Shown: piece after piece, positions 11,501-21,123 of the stretch
How positions within the stretch are numbered: position 1 is the stretch's first letter
Layout: each line of letters begins with the position of its first letter
DNA from: Chrysophaeum taylorii
Taxonomy: Eukaryota; Sar; Pelagophyceae; Pelagomonadales; Pelagomonadaceae
Assembly (NCBI GenBank): GCA_029834535.1
Contig: JAQMWT010000200.1
Location: 62,001-126,000, forward strand
Reading direction: 5' to 3'
Length of the DNA stretch: 64,000 bases
Notes under the pieces: model-generated
What the model was told of the DNA's origin: nothing
Databases searched by the model: none
The model's input: the letters and a program-made list of their open reading frames with translations, nothing else
Position numbers and translations under genes: made by a program

Positions 11501-12241
11501 GTACTCATCAGCGTTGTTGACAACATTACGCTCGCGGGCCAACCGGACGCCGTGGCTGAAGTCCGCGCAGCGCTCAGCGACCGTTTTGTCATGACGTGGG
11601 ACTTCAACTTCAACGTCGACCCCCACGTACCCGACAAGACGGCCGACAACGGCGACGTCCGTGCCGCGCTCGCCATCAACCCACGCGAGGCCCTTGGTCT
11701 GCTCATGTTCATGCGGGCGACGTTGCCCACCTTCGGGCGCACGGTTCACGTCCTGGCCACCGCCGTCAACGTGTGGTCCGCGCACCACGCTCGGGCCCTC
11801 GACCGTGCCCTGCGCTGGCTCGCGGCTCACCGAGACCTTGGCATCCTGTTTTCTGCTGCCTACCGAGGCGCCTTCCACCTCTCTGCTTATGCGGACGAGA
11901 CTCTTGGCTGTGAGCTCGCTCGCGGTGCGCACGGCTCTGCCCTCTCGCGCCTCGGTGGTGCCGTTCTCCTCCAGGGGGCCTGCGTCTCCGGTCAGCGCGT
12001 CTCTGCGACATGCCACAGCACGCCTGAGATTGCCATCTTAGCCCTGTCTCACACTGTCCGTCGCCTTCCTGGCGTGCGCCACCTCATCCAGACCCTCGAA
12101 GGGATCCAGACCCTCGAAGGGGTCCGGCCGCCTCGCACCACGGTCTGGTGTGATAACCAACCGGCACTGAAGATCGTTCGTCGCCGTCTTCTGTCGCCTA
12201 ACTTGCGCCATCTGCGTATCGTCCTCAATTCCCTCATTTGA
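8573..12241 (+). pseudogene. copia copy 2 polyprotein, long open frame lacking integrase core and RT catalytic residues
   Basis: The open frame of about 1,222 residues starts at the ATG at 8573. It contains Gag, two CX2CX4HX4C knuckles (at about 9345 and 9415), a protease-like VDSACDN site, a remnant of the integrase zinc region (HQMLGHAS), then directly RT-like and RNase H-like parts. The RT active site reads VVDN instead of YVDD and the integrase DDE core is absent. Two hydrophobic stretches (about 9720-9850 and 10470-10560) are unusual for this family. In-frame tandem duplications occur at about 9187-9298, 10278-10405 and 10562-10663. The TGA at 12239 is followed by the same frame open to a TAG at 12383, so it is probably a nonsense mutation. 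It cannot encode a working enzyme set, yet the frame is otherwise unbroken. Confidence 0.75.
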
Positions 12242-12510
12242 GCAGTTGACATGTACGACTGTGCCTACAAGTACGTCAAGACCAAGCTCAATTACGTCAG
12301 CGTCTTCGTTTCCAACGAGGACGCTGACCTCTTCGACCGCGATACTGCCTTCCTCACCGGTCATGTCACCCCTGACCTCTCCTAGACTCCTGGGCAGGTC
12401 CTACCTTGCTCATGTTCTTTCTTTTTCGCGCCCTTCCGCGGCGCTTCGCTCCTTTCACGTGCCTCCTGCAGCCCTCTCTTCGCACCTGATCGCTTCGCTG
12501 GATGGGGAGG

Positions 12511-12622
12511 CACCAGCCTGTCCCAGTGACACGTCACTGACACACCACGCACGCGCCACGTCGCCTGTCCTGACACTAGGTCACATGCCACGTTCACTTC
12601 ATACACACATGACACTCATGCG
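12511..12622 (+). repeat. Right LTR of copia copy 2, supplies the ATG of the next gene
   Basis: Matches 8402-8513. It contains the ATGs at 12609 and 12618, which run in frame into the downstream host coding sequence across the GTATG duplication. Confidence 0.85.
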
Positions 12623-13568
12623 GTATGTTCGTCTTTTGGTGGCCGCCGCCGCTTGTGCCGACGACTACGCGGAGGTGTTGCCGGCGGACCGCGAGAAGGA
12701 TCCGCGCGGGCCCCGGAAGCCGTTCGAGAAGGAGGATGGATGCGTGACGTGGGACAAGAGGGGTCGTCTTGGAAACTGCCTCGCTAACTTGGCCTTCGCT
12801 GCCTTCGAGGCGTCGTCCTGCGGCATTTCGTGCGTCGTGGCGAAGGGATCCTGCGGGCTCGATGCCCTCATGGATCTCCGGCGCGTTTCGGTTTCGACTT
12901 TGGAGCTGGCGCGATGCGCTGCGGTTGAGTGGTGGCGGCGAGAAGTCGGCGCGACGAGTTCGTATCCGCCTTACGACGTCGCTTCTAAGGTCCTCGGTCC
13001 CATCAGACTCAAGAAGACGCCGGCCGTCTTGTCGGAAAACACCCTTGTCGTGCATTTGCGGGGCGACGACGCGCTCCGACTCCCGGGGACCGACGACTAC
13101 CACCCAGCCCCTTGCGAATTCTATCGAGACGTCGCTTCGAGATTCGATAGGGTCCACGTCGTCTCCCAGGATCCTCTGGCTGGACCCCGACAACACCCCT
13201 GCCTCGCGAGCATTGGGAACGCGACGACGGCGACGACGACGCTCCAGCACGGGGATAGTGTATCGGACTTTATGACGTTGGTCTCGGCCGAGCACCTCGC
13301 GCTCTCGACCAGCAGTACCTTCGGCCTCGGCGCCGCCCTGCTCCGCGAGCCACCATCGTCGATCTTCGTGCCGGTCTTTCGGGGTGCACACGTAGGCGGA
13401 GACGGCATGTTTCGCCGTCGCCGCCTGGACGAGCTCTGCCGCCTCACGAAGGGCGGCGCCTTCGTCTACGAGTACTATCTCCCGCCAAACGGGCAGCGCC
13501 GCGACGGTCGGATTGCCTGGATCACCTCCTCGACCCCCCGCAACCACACAATCTACTCGTGTCATTAA
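12609..13568 (+). CDS. Secreted or Golgi glycosyltransferase-like protein (fucosyltransferase-like)
   Basis: 319 residues from the ATG at 12609 (316 from 12618). The N-terminus is a hydrophobic signal sequence (YVRLLVAAAACA). The body has GRLGNCLANLAFA, LVVHLRGDDAL, a YHPAPCEFY segment, VVSQDP and SAEHLALSTSSTFG. This order resembles alpha-1,2-fucosyltransferase-type (GT11-like) enzymes with an HxRxxD-type loop; that similarity is judged by eye and is moderate. The codon structure shows the ancestral start was ATG at 8395-8397, followed by TATG and then TTCGTC at 12628. Copia copy 2 inserted after the first codons and its LTR now provides a replacement ATG in frame, leaving the signal peptide almost unchanged. 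The gene ends 2 nt from the stop of the convergent gene. Confidence 0.7.
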   Translation: MTLMRYVRLLVAAAACADDYAEVLPADREKDPRGPRKPFEKEDGCVTWDKRGRLGNCLANLAFAAFEASSCGISCVVAKGSCGLDALMDLRRVSVSTLELARCAAVEWWRREVGATSSYPPYDVASKVLGPIRLKKTPAVLSENTLVVHLRGDDALRLPGTDDYHPAPCEFYRDVASRFDRVHVVSQDPLAGPRQHPCLASIGNATTATTTLQHGDSVSDFMTLVSAEHLALSTSSTFGLGAALLREPPSSIFVPVFRGAHVGGDGMFRRRRLDELCRLTKGGAFVYEYYLPPNGQRRDGRIAWITSSTPRNHTIYSCH

Positions 13569-13570
13569 AC

Positions 13571-14515
13571 TTAAACTTGCTTCTTTATTTTCCCGCCGAC
13601 GATCTCCACGGTGGGGGCTGCCTCGATATCATCATCATCATCATCATCATCGTGATGATTTGAGGCGGCGGCGGAGGAGACGACAGAAGCCGCCGCCGCA
13701 CTAGTAAGGTGCCTGGGCTTCTTTTTGGCTGTGGTGGTGGTTGCTCTGGCGTTCTTGTACTGCGCCCTGACCTCGACCGAGAGGTTTTCGTGCATCTCGG
13801 CGGGCGCGCCGCAGCGGCGACAGGACAAATGATCGACGCGGTTCCAGCTCCAGACTCCCTCCTGCACCTTGCCCTCGCTATCGACGCGCGGCTTGATGTT
13901 GCGCGGGGCGCCGCGCTGCTGCACGAAGCCAACGCATCCCGTCGACACGCAGGAGCCACGGACGACCCCCAAAAAGTCGACGTCGGGACTCGGCTTCTCT
14001 TCGCTTATTTTTTTTCGAGTCTCCTCGTCCCATTCGACGTCCTCGCGCGCGCACTCCGCCTCGACCTCCAAAGCTTCGCGTTTTGCCCTCTCGTCCTTCC
14101 GCACGCGCTCGAGGTGACCGGGCCACCCAATGCGATGACACTCGGCCGAGCAGAAGTACGAAATCGTTTCTCCAGTGATCGTCGACCTCGTCGTCGGCAC
14201 GCGACACACCAAGCACGCCGAGCTTTTGACTTTCTCGCCGCGCGGCCGCGACGCGAACGCCCGAAGCTCCTCCTCGCTCAGGTCCAGGTGCACCTCGTTC
14301 CCCCGACGACGCCCCTCCTCCTTGACTCGCGAGGAAGAAGAAGAAGAAGAAGGATTTGTGGACAACTTTTCGATCTGCTTTGTCAGCTTCGAGAGCCGCG
14401 CCTCGGCGTCCTCTATTTCCTTGGCCGTCCCGCTCTGCTCCTTGAGCCTCGCTAGTTTCTTCTGCTCCTCGCGCGCGAGTCTGCGAAACACGCCAACCTC
14501 TCGAGCGCGACTCAT
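13571..14515 (-). CDS. Cys-rich, coiled-coil protein of unknown function
   Basis: 314 residues. Residues 1-55 form a charged coiled coil followed by a Ser run. Residues about 100-135 hold a zinc-finger-like pattern (CLVC ... YFCSAEC), with a second Cys cluster at about 190-245 (CVSTGC ... LSCRRC). The C-terminus has a run of Asp from a microsatellite. The two Cys pairs suggest zinc binding, possibly MYND-like in the first cluster, but no family was recognised. It is convergent with the glycosyltransferase-like gene (2 nt between stops) and divergent from the oxygenase gene at 14677. Confidence 0.7.
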   Translation of the reverse strand: MSRAREVGVFRRLAREEQKKLARLKEQSGTAKEIEDAEARLSKLTKQIEKLSTNPSSSSSSSRVKEEGRRRGNEVHLDLSEEELRAFASRPRGEKVKSSACLVCRVPTTRSTITGETISYFCSAECHRIGWPGHLERVRKDERAKREALEVEAECAREDVEWDEETRKKISEEKPSPDVDFLGVVRGSCVSTGCVGFVQQRGAPRNIKPRVDSEGKVQEGVWSWNRVDHLSCRRCGAPAEMHENLSVEVRAQYKNARATTTTAKKKPRHLTSAAAASVVSSAAASNHHDDDDDDDDIEAAPTVEIVGGKIKKQV

Positions 14516-14676
14516 AATAGAGCAAGATTTTTTTTTTTCCTTCCGATTTTTTCTCCTTTTAGGGTTTAGGGATGAAATTAATTATTGTCGAAAAAATTGC
14601 TTCAACCAAAACACGTCAGTCACCACTCATCATATTCTGAAAACATTGAGAACATAAGAAGAAGAAGAAGAAGAAG
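14516..14676. promoter_or_regulatory. Divergent promoter with telo-box-like motif
   Basis: 161 nt between start codons. It contains TTTAGGGTTTAGGG at about 14557-14570, which resembles the telo-box promoter element of plants and algae, and a GAA microsatellite just before the ATG at 14677. The regulatory role is inferred. Confidence 0.35.
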
Positions 14677-15996
14677 ATGCGCGGGTTGAAGAAGAAGAAG
14701 AAGCGGAGGCGCAGAGAGGAGGAATGGAAGAGGGAGCTGGCCGCGATGTTGAAGGTAGAGGTCGGGTCGTTTCGAGGGTGGCGGTGCGACGAAACGCGCG
14801 GCGGCGGCGGGAAGGTGTGGTACGTTGATCCAACGGGTCGCGAATACGAAAGTCCGAGGGATGTTTTGTCCTATTGGAAGAAGAAGAAGCACGACGTGGA
14901 CCTCGAGGCGTACGGGTGGGAACGGCCGAGATCGGTATCGTTCGAGGCCGCGACCCGCGCGCTGCGCGAGGTCGCGATTCCAAAAACGAGAGCGAGGGAA
15001 AACGTATCGGACGTCGAGATCGAGTCGGCGTGCGCGGGGGTCGTGGCCGCGCGGGCGTCGGGAGTGGTCGCCTCGTCCTTCGCGCGCCAGAGACCTGCAT
15101 TGACCAAGCTCCTCGTCGTGTTCGGGTCGTCGCACCTTCCGCTAGGGTTTAAGTTCACGTCGATTCAAATAAACAGAAACGTCGAGTGTTCGATGCACGT
15201 GGACGACTTCAACGTCGGCGAATCTTATATTGTAGGCCTCGGCGACTACGAGGGCGGCGACCTCTGGACCCTCGAGGCCGGCACCCAGAATATTTGGTGC
15301 CGTTTTTTCCGGTACGACGGTACGGAGCCCCACGCGACGCTTTCTTTCTCGGGGGAAAGATATTCTCTCGTTTATTTCACGCACCAGACCCATCCCAAGC
15401 TCTGCAAACCCGACCGCGACTACCTCCGCGACCTCGGGTTCCCGCTCCCTTCCCCCCTCGAGTCGACCAGGAACCGCGCGGGCCGCGAGGGGTACGCGAT
15501 AGGCCGAAATCTCAGCTACGATCCTCCTCGTCGCGTGAAGCTCGCCGCGGGCGACGCGGCTTTTTCGGCTTTTGAGGCTGGAAGTTCCGTTCGGACCTGT
15601 CGAGCTGCGGGCGACGCGGTCTACGAGAAATGGCGATTGGCGGACTCCCGAGAAGCTACGAGGGATCAGCTCGACGCTTCGGGCCGTGTTTTTGAGGACG
15701 AGGGCGTGCGATGGCGAGTCCGCGACGTCTACTTTGACCTCGAGCTCCGCGTCGTCTGCGCCGAGTACTACGACTTCGACAACTTTGGCTACGATCCACA
15801 CGACGATCACGTCGAGTTCACGCCCTTCGACGAGCTCCTCACCTTTGCCACCTGGCTCCCCGACGCCCAAAAAGAACTCCGAGGCGAGGCCCGCGACGAG
15901 GCCCGTCGTTCCTACGATGCCCGCCTCGACGCCAAGCGCGCCTTCGAGGCCGCCGACGACGCCCTCGACTACCTCCAAGAAGAAGACTATATATGA
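14677..15996 (+). CDS. MBD-like domain plus TET/JBP-like 2-oxoglutarate oxygenase
   Basis: 439 residues. After a basic N-terminus, residues about 30-70 match a methyl-CpG-binding (MBD) pattern: RGWRCDE, KVWYVDPTGREY, then ESPRDVLSYW. Residues about 150-260 form a double-stranded beta-helix oxygenase core: NRNVECSMHVDDFN gives the HxD iron pair at about 173, then GESYIVGLGDYEGGDLW, a distal His at about 219 (EPHATLSF) and an Arg nine residues later (GERYSL) placed to bind 2-oxoglutarate. A C-terminal SH3-like part (RWRVRDVYFD ... EYYDF) follows. The core resembles algal TET/JBP-like oxygenases, which oxidise 5-methylcytosine or thymine in DNA; substrate here is inference. A related core occurs at 23508-24845. 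Confidence 0.65.
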   Translation: MRGLKKKKKRRRREEEWKRELAAMLKVEVGSFRGWRCDETRGGGGKVWYVDPTGREYESPRDVLSYWKKKKHDVDLEAYGWERPRSVSFEAATRALREVAIPKTRARENVSDVEIESACAGVVAARASGVVASSFARQRPALTKLLVVFGSSHLPLGFKFTSIQINRNVECSMHVDDFNVGESYIVGLGDYEGGDLWTLEAGTQNIWCRFFRYDGTEPHATLSFSGERYSLVYFTHQTHPKLCKPDRDYLRDLGFPLPSPLESTRNRAGREGYAIGRNLSYDPPRRVKLAAGDAAFSAFEAGSSVRTCRAAGDAVYEKWRLADSREATRDQLDASGRVFEDEGVRWRVRDVYFDLELRVVCAEYYDFDNFGYDPHDDHVEFTPFDELLTFATWLPDAQKELRGEARDEARRSYDARLDAKRAFEAADDALDYLQEEDYI

Positions 15997-17039
15997 CGGT
16001 TTTTTTTCAGCGTTGTTGGGAATAAAATACTGGGCTCGCTTCACTAGGTTTGCTGGATTTCGTGAGCGCCTCAAGGTGACGAGAGACTTCAAGAAAGGCA
16101 CGTGGCAGACAGACGACCATGCCCTCTTGGGGCCGGCCCACTTCAAGGCTGCGCATCCGGAGGAGGATTCGATTCGATTCGACGAGCTGGGACGTCAACA
16201 GCTCACCAAGAAACAGAAGACAGACCTAGAAAAGGAGGGCGTTTTTTATGACGGCCGTGGGCGTTGTGGCAGCAGCCTCGAAGGGTAAATCGGACGATAT
16301 TACGAGATACTTCATGGCCATGCCCAGCCAGGCAAAGCACTCTTCCCTGATGGCGTTCTCGGCTCGGCACTACGTGTACACGTCGCAGCGGATTTTTTCC
16401 AAGCGCACCTTTGACTGATGACGACGAAGATCATCGCAACCTCCTAATTGAGGCGTAGTATTACCGCGGCAGTGGCGGCGGGAAAGGCAAGTGCCCGTTC
16501 ATGACTCGAAAGGCGCTGTTTGATGAATGGGTGGAACAACGCCGAATATCGTTGTTTTGTTGTTCGAATCTTGAAGCACGGAGTGTTATTTGTGAAGCGG
16601 CTATCGGCAATCCATTGGCCCCCCAGGTACTGCATGACGGCGGGACACTCAAGGAAAACTTCAAGCGACAGGCCATTGGCCTTGTATCCTTCATCTGGCC
16701 CGATTGGAGTGGCGTTGAGACGGTGTTCCCGCGTGGGCCTTGTTCCAGCTGACGACGACGACGGAACCGATTCCGGCACGGCTTCTTCTCTGCTCCCTTC
16801 TGTGGTCGCGGACCGTGCGAGAATCGATATCGATTTGGCGGCCGCAACCATTGTTCAAGACCGGGCTCCAAAATTGGCGTCGCCGAAGAATTTTTTGTTG
16901 AGGTCGAAGCGAGTGTGACATGATATGATATCTCGAAAATCTCGGCAGCGGCATGTGGCGACTTGACATGATCCAGAGGCAAGCAGGTGATCAGTCCATT
17001 CCCAGCTGGCCAGGAGCTGCTGAACAGTGGTGGCCACGA

Positions 17040-18330
17040 TGGAACCAAGTACTTTTCTTACGGCACACACGTTTGAAGGATATGCACGCGCTATTGCCAT
17101 TACAGCCGGGGAAATAAATCGCCGAAGCTCAAGCTCGACCTCAATAAGACGAGGTTCCGGGCGCGATACCAACTTATTCGTTCCTTGCTGCGTATGTACC
17201 ACGTGCTCAAACTGTAGTACGCGGCTACCAACGTTGGACTCCCCTGGACAATCAGTGATGAGCAATGGGTGGCGTTGGCTGAATTCGAGGCGATTTTTGC
17301 TATAACGGATGAGGCCGTTGTTTTCGTGCAACATGAACACTTATATACGTGGGGGCGTGCGCCGCATTGATCAAGCACAACATGATCGAGTCTCTGCGAG
17401 CTGGGACGCTAGAAGTCATTTAATCTCCCGAACATAACTGCGAAATCCATGCCACGTAAGACTGTCGATGTTGACGACCTCAGCGAGACCGGCAAAATCT
17501 GTCTTGAGCGGGCTATTCTCGAATGCGAGCGTCGGTTATGCGGGAATAATGAAAACTACGTGCGTCACTTCGACTACGAATTCAACGATCGCGAGCTGAT
17601 TGCCTTCCTTCTTGACTTTCGGACTATCAACTGCCGGCACCTGTCGTCCAATCAGAGAGCTCAGGCCAGGAAGTTGCTTGCTCAAGGAAGAATATGTGAT
17701 TTACGCAGGGACTGCATTCCATCACGAAAAGGCAAAGACTTCTTCCGACTCTGCGCCGCTCTCCGAGCCTGCGCCTGCCCGCAGTCTCTTGGCGGCACTC
17801 GACGCACCCGGTGCTTGGGGGGACGACATTAGTGGCGACGTGCCTTCTTTTACTATGCCTGAGAACCAGATGCCCGATTTCAATGTGGAGTTTGAACAGG
17901 TCTTCACTCTATGGATCAGGCTGTCGAGATCGCTCAACTGGAAAGAGCATTATCCTGAACTTGAGAAGAAGGATGAAGTCGGCTTCACAGATCTGGCTCG
18001 ACGTTGGAAAGCTGTATCGACCGCTCACCAAGGAGCAGTATGGGTTCCTTTTTTCCGGACATGGCGAGAGCCTCTAAGGGTTTTTTCAATTGGTACACAT
18101 GGCGCGCAGAGCTACTACTGTGAGCGCTGCCTGGGCATTGGAAATCTTGTCCTGACCGATTGAAAGAAACACGCTGCTCGGCGCGGACGAGACGGACAAA
18201 GTTGCCAGCATACTGCGCATGAACAAGAATTTCTTCATTGCGGCGGCCCGAATTAAGTACAGGGACCTCGGACACGAGACCGAGTTTTTCAAAAACGCCG
18301 AGAGCACCATGAATGATTCCCCGTAGACTC
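17040..18330 (+). pseudogene. Transposase-like remnants
   Basis: Stretches in different frames read as protein but are interrupted by stops and shifts. At about 17135-17345 there is a piece with TISDEQWVALAEFEAIF. At about 17449-17690 there is one with CGNNENYVRHFDY and LLDFRTINCRHLSS. At about 17840-18010 a W- and YPEL-containing piece follows, and at about 18174-18320 a short piece before a stop. The first two are similar in style to hAT-like transposases of oomycetes and algae. Earlier fragments occur around 16030-16420. No intact frame remains. Family assignment is from memory of motif style and is uncertain. Confidence 0.4.
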
Positions 18331-18548
18331 TTTGGAGATGGAGGTTGATGAGGAAGAACCAGACGAAGATACCGAGGTCGGTCGTTCACATCGCCTAAAG
18401 TAAGAAACACTGAACCCCATCCACGGTAACTAACTCCTCCTTCGTCCCGAAATTAACGCGAATGAATCTAAGAGCACCAGACCTAGGAGGCAATAGCGCA
18501 CGGGGGGCACGGAACTGACGGGGCGCGGCAGGGATCGGCGCTGACGTT

Positions 18549-18563
18549 AAAAAAAAAAAAAAA
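18549..18563 (+). repeat. Poly-A tract
   Basis: A run of about 15 A within the right part of the hAT-like element, upstream of the subterminal GTTCACTTCA repeats. Confidence 0.7.
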
Positions 18564-18715
18564 GTGGCGTTCACTTCACAAAGGTTCACGATGGCCACGT
18601 AGGGTGACGTGTTCACTTCAAATCACTTCACCAATATTGCGTGGCTGGTGAAGTGGTTCACGTTCACTTGCTGAAGTGAATTCCCAACGCTGTAAATTAT
18701 TTTCGTTGTAATGTA

Positions 18716-20047
18716 ATGTTTCTAGTAACGCTTCTTCTTCTTCTTCTCGCAACTGCTGCTGCGGCGAAGGAGCTCGCCGTGCTGCTGCACGCGCAGGCCG
18801 CGCCGTCCGACGGGCTGGTGGTGGGATCGGTCGTGACGACCTCGGGACTCCGACGCTCGTTTCTGCGGTCGCCGCGCGTGCGGGAAGCGAGGGTCGTCTA
18901 CCCATTCCATTACGAAGATTCTCTGGAATGTTGTTCGTGGGACATCCTGATCATCGAGGGATGGGTCGAAAACATCAACGCCCTCATCCACGAGGTGCGG
19001 CGGACGTCCCCAAAGGTTGTCGTCTGGTTTTGGTGCTTGGACCCCGACTTTCCAGGCCTCGACGCGATTCGCGCGATCGACGTCGACGGCTACCTCACCA
19101 ACAGCGAAACCACTCGCGCTGATCTCCTTCTCAACAACAATGACGCTCACCTCGTGCTGCTGGGCGTCGACATCGAGGATGTTGTTGAATTCTCTTCGAG
19201 AAGCGATCGGCTCGTTTACGTGGGCTCGGCGCTCGGGATGGACACGAAGAAAAAATTGGGAGCGATGCTGCGGGAGGCCAAAGCGTGCTGCGGCCTCGAT
19301 ATCTGGGGAAAGGGCTGGGAGTCCTTTCCCGAGCTCCGGGACTCGTGGCACGGCGTGCTCCCGCACGGCGAGTTGGGGACGGCGTACGGCCGAGCCCTGG
19401 CCGTGCTGGGCGCGACGATGGACGGTCAGCGGGACGCGGGCATGGTCAACAATCGCGTCTTCGAGGCGCTCGCGAGCGGGCCCCTCATTCAAGAAGACTT
19501 TCCGGCCCTCGACGCCCTCGAGGGTCCTAACTTGTGTCGGTACCGTTCTCCCGGCGACGTCGCGAGATGCTACGGCATCTTCAAAAACCGGTCGGCTTTG
19601 AGCGCCGCCGAGGCCGACGAACGAACGCGCGCTTACGTCGGTGCTCACCACTCGTACGACGCCCGCGTCGCCCAGCTCCTCGCGATCTACGACGATGGTG
19701 GTCACAGCGGCCGCCGCCGAAAGAACAAGCTCCGAGTGGCGGCAGTCTACTACGGACCGTCGCCTCAGCCCCAGCTCTTCGAAACGTTTGGCCCCGCCGC
19801 CGAGATACTGGCGGCCGAATTGTACGATTTCCATTGGGTCGACTCGACGTCGACAAACGACCTCCGGGCCTTCGATGTCGTTCTCGCCGTGTCCGAGCTC
19901 GGAGGCCACGCCGACGCGCGCGTCCGGAAGCTACCGCGCGACGTTACGACCGCGCGACGCCTCCACCAGCGCAGAGTCTTGGTTCTGCTCAACGCCCTCT
20001 CGCCGCCGCCGCCGCCGCCGCCGCCGGAGAAGAGTTTTTCTTCTTCC

Positions 20048-20087
<40 letters not shown>

Positions 20088-21083
20088 CTCAGGACGCCTA
20101 CGGACGCCGTCTGCCTCGCGTCGGCGAAGGTCGCTTTCCTCGAAAAAAAAAAAAATCGCCGCCGCCGCCGCCTCCTCTCGATCGAAACCGGCTGCTTCGG
20201 CGTGCTTTCTTCTCTAGAAGACGGAGAAGAAGTAGACCTGAGCGGCCGCGTCGCCGTGTTGACCGACGTCGACGTCCCGATCGCGGCCGTCGCCGCGGCG
20301 GCGCAAAACCGGAAGCAATCCGTCGTCGCGTGCCTCGTCGCCGACGCGATCAGAGCGTCGCGTTTAACGGAAATGAAGAAAACCCTAGGCTCGGTAGCCT
20401 CGCTCCGGCTCTTCCCGTCCTCTCGACACCTCGCACACGCGCTCCGCACGGCGGACCGCGTCGTCATTCCGCATCCCCCGAGCGACCGACTCCCTGCCCC
20501 CGGAGAGTGGGCCGTGGTCTCGGCCCTGGCGTTTTCCGCCCGCGTCGAGATCTTCTTTGCCGACAACTGGCGCCTCCGCGAGATGGACGTTGCAATACCC
20601 AGCGGCGATCCTCACAAAGCCTACGCGGAGCGCATCCAGTTTGCTATCACTCGAGCTCTCTGTTTGGGCCGCGCCGCAGCCTCGATTTCGGCTCGACCCG
20701 CTTCCTCCCCGATATTCAAAACCCCCGGCGACCTCGCCTGGGACGTCGACATCCGCCATTTTGCCGTTGGCCGCGACGGTGCCTGGTGCCTCGTCGCGAC
20801 GCCCGGCGGTCTTGTCGCTTGCCTCCTCCAGCCCCAGCTCCGCCTCGTCCTCAGAATAGGGCGCGGAAATTGTACGCTCAAGTTTCACGCCGAGCTCAAA
20901 TCAAACATCTATGCCGACGTCCTCCTTCGGTCGGACCCCGTCGACCTCGTCCTGACGCCTTGGGATGATGCTACTTCTTCTTCTTCTTCTTTTTCGGAAA
21001 AAGAAGACGAAGACTACGACCAGACTCAAGTTCTCCTCTGGCATCTCGAAAACCCTTGTCATCCATCATTCCTGACTGACTAA
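18716..21083 (+). CDS. CgeB-like glycosyltransferase, secreted, with a frame change in the middle
   Basis: Starts at the ATG at 18716 with a strong signal peptide (a run of Leu, then ATAAAA). The first half (to about 20035) holds a family-1 glycosyltransferase of the CgeB/Glyco_trans_1_2 type: DRLVYVGSALG, WGKGWES, WHGVLPHGELG, then VNNRVFEALASGPLIQE, the nucleotide-sugar binding end. The coding signal then moves to another frame (LSGRVAVLTDVDVP onward) and runs to the stop at 21083. Between them lie CCG, GAT (13 copies), poly-A and GCC repeats (20004-20173), so the shift reflects a sequence error, a mutation or an intron I could not resolve. Acceptor sugar and function are unknown. It lies just downstream of the hAT-like element and 40 nt before the sulfatase. 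Confidence 0.72.
20048..20086 (+). repeat. (GAT)13 microsatellite in coding sequence
   Basis: Thirteen GAT units encode an Asp run; preceded by a CCG run at about 20004-20025 and followed by an A13 tract near 20143. Confidence 0.95.
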
Positions 21084-21123
21084 TAATAATAATAACCCTG
21101 CATGCGTAAATTTGGGTGACGCA

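Larger units (their letters stand above)
8402..12622 (+). mobile_element. Ty1/copia-type retrotransposon, copy 2 (unrelated lineage, non-autonomous)
   Basis: Bounded by 112-bp direct repeats and a 5-bp duplication GTATG (8397-8401 and 12623-12627), with a polypurine stretch GGATGGGGAGG directly before the right repeat. The internal frame has Gag zinc knuckles, protease, RT and RNase H remnants but no recognisable integrase catalytic core. Its very GC-rich composition resembles host genes and differs from copies 1 and 3. It sits 8 bp downstream of copy 1 and just after the ancestral start codon of the following gene. The repeats lack the usual TG...CA ends, so the boundaries rest on the duplication and the purine tract. 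Confidence 0.85.
16008..18692 (+). mobile_element. Decayed hAT-like DNA transposon
   Basis: The left end reads CAGCGTTGTTGGGAAT and the right end, reversed, CAGCGTTGGGAATTC: a terminal inverted repeat with a 3-nt difference, of the CAG-starting kind seen in hAT elements. Just inside the right end are several GTTCACTTCA-type subterminal repeats in both orientations. The interior encodes broken transposase-like fragments. No clear 8-bp target duplication remains (left flank is a T run). It occupies the short gap between the oxygenase stop and the start of the glycosyltransferase gene at 18716. Confidence 0.55.

Noticed and set aside
14555-14572. Internal telomere repeat or chromosome end
   Set aside because: Only about two TTTAGGG units are present, with ordinary genes on both sides; a promoter telo-box is more likely.
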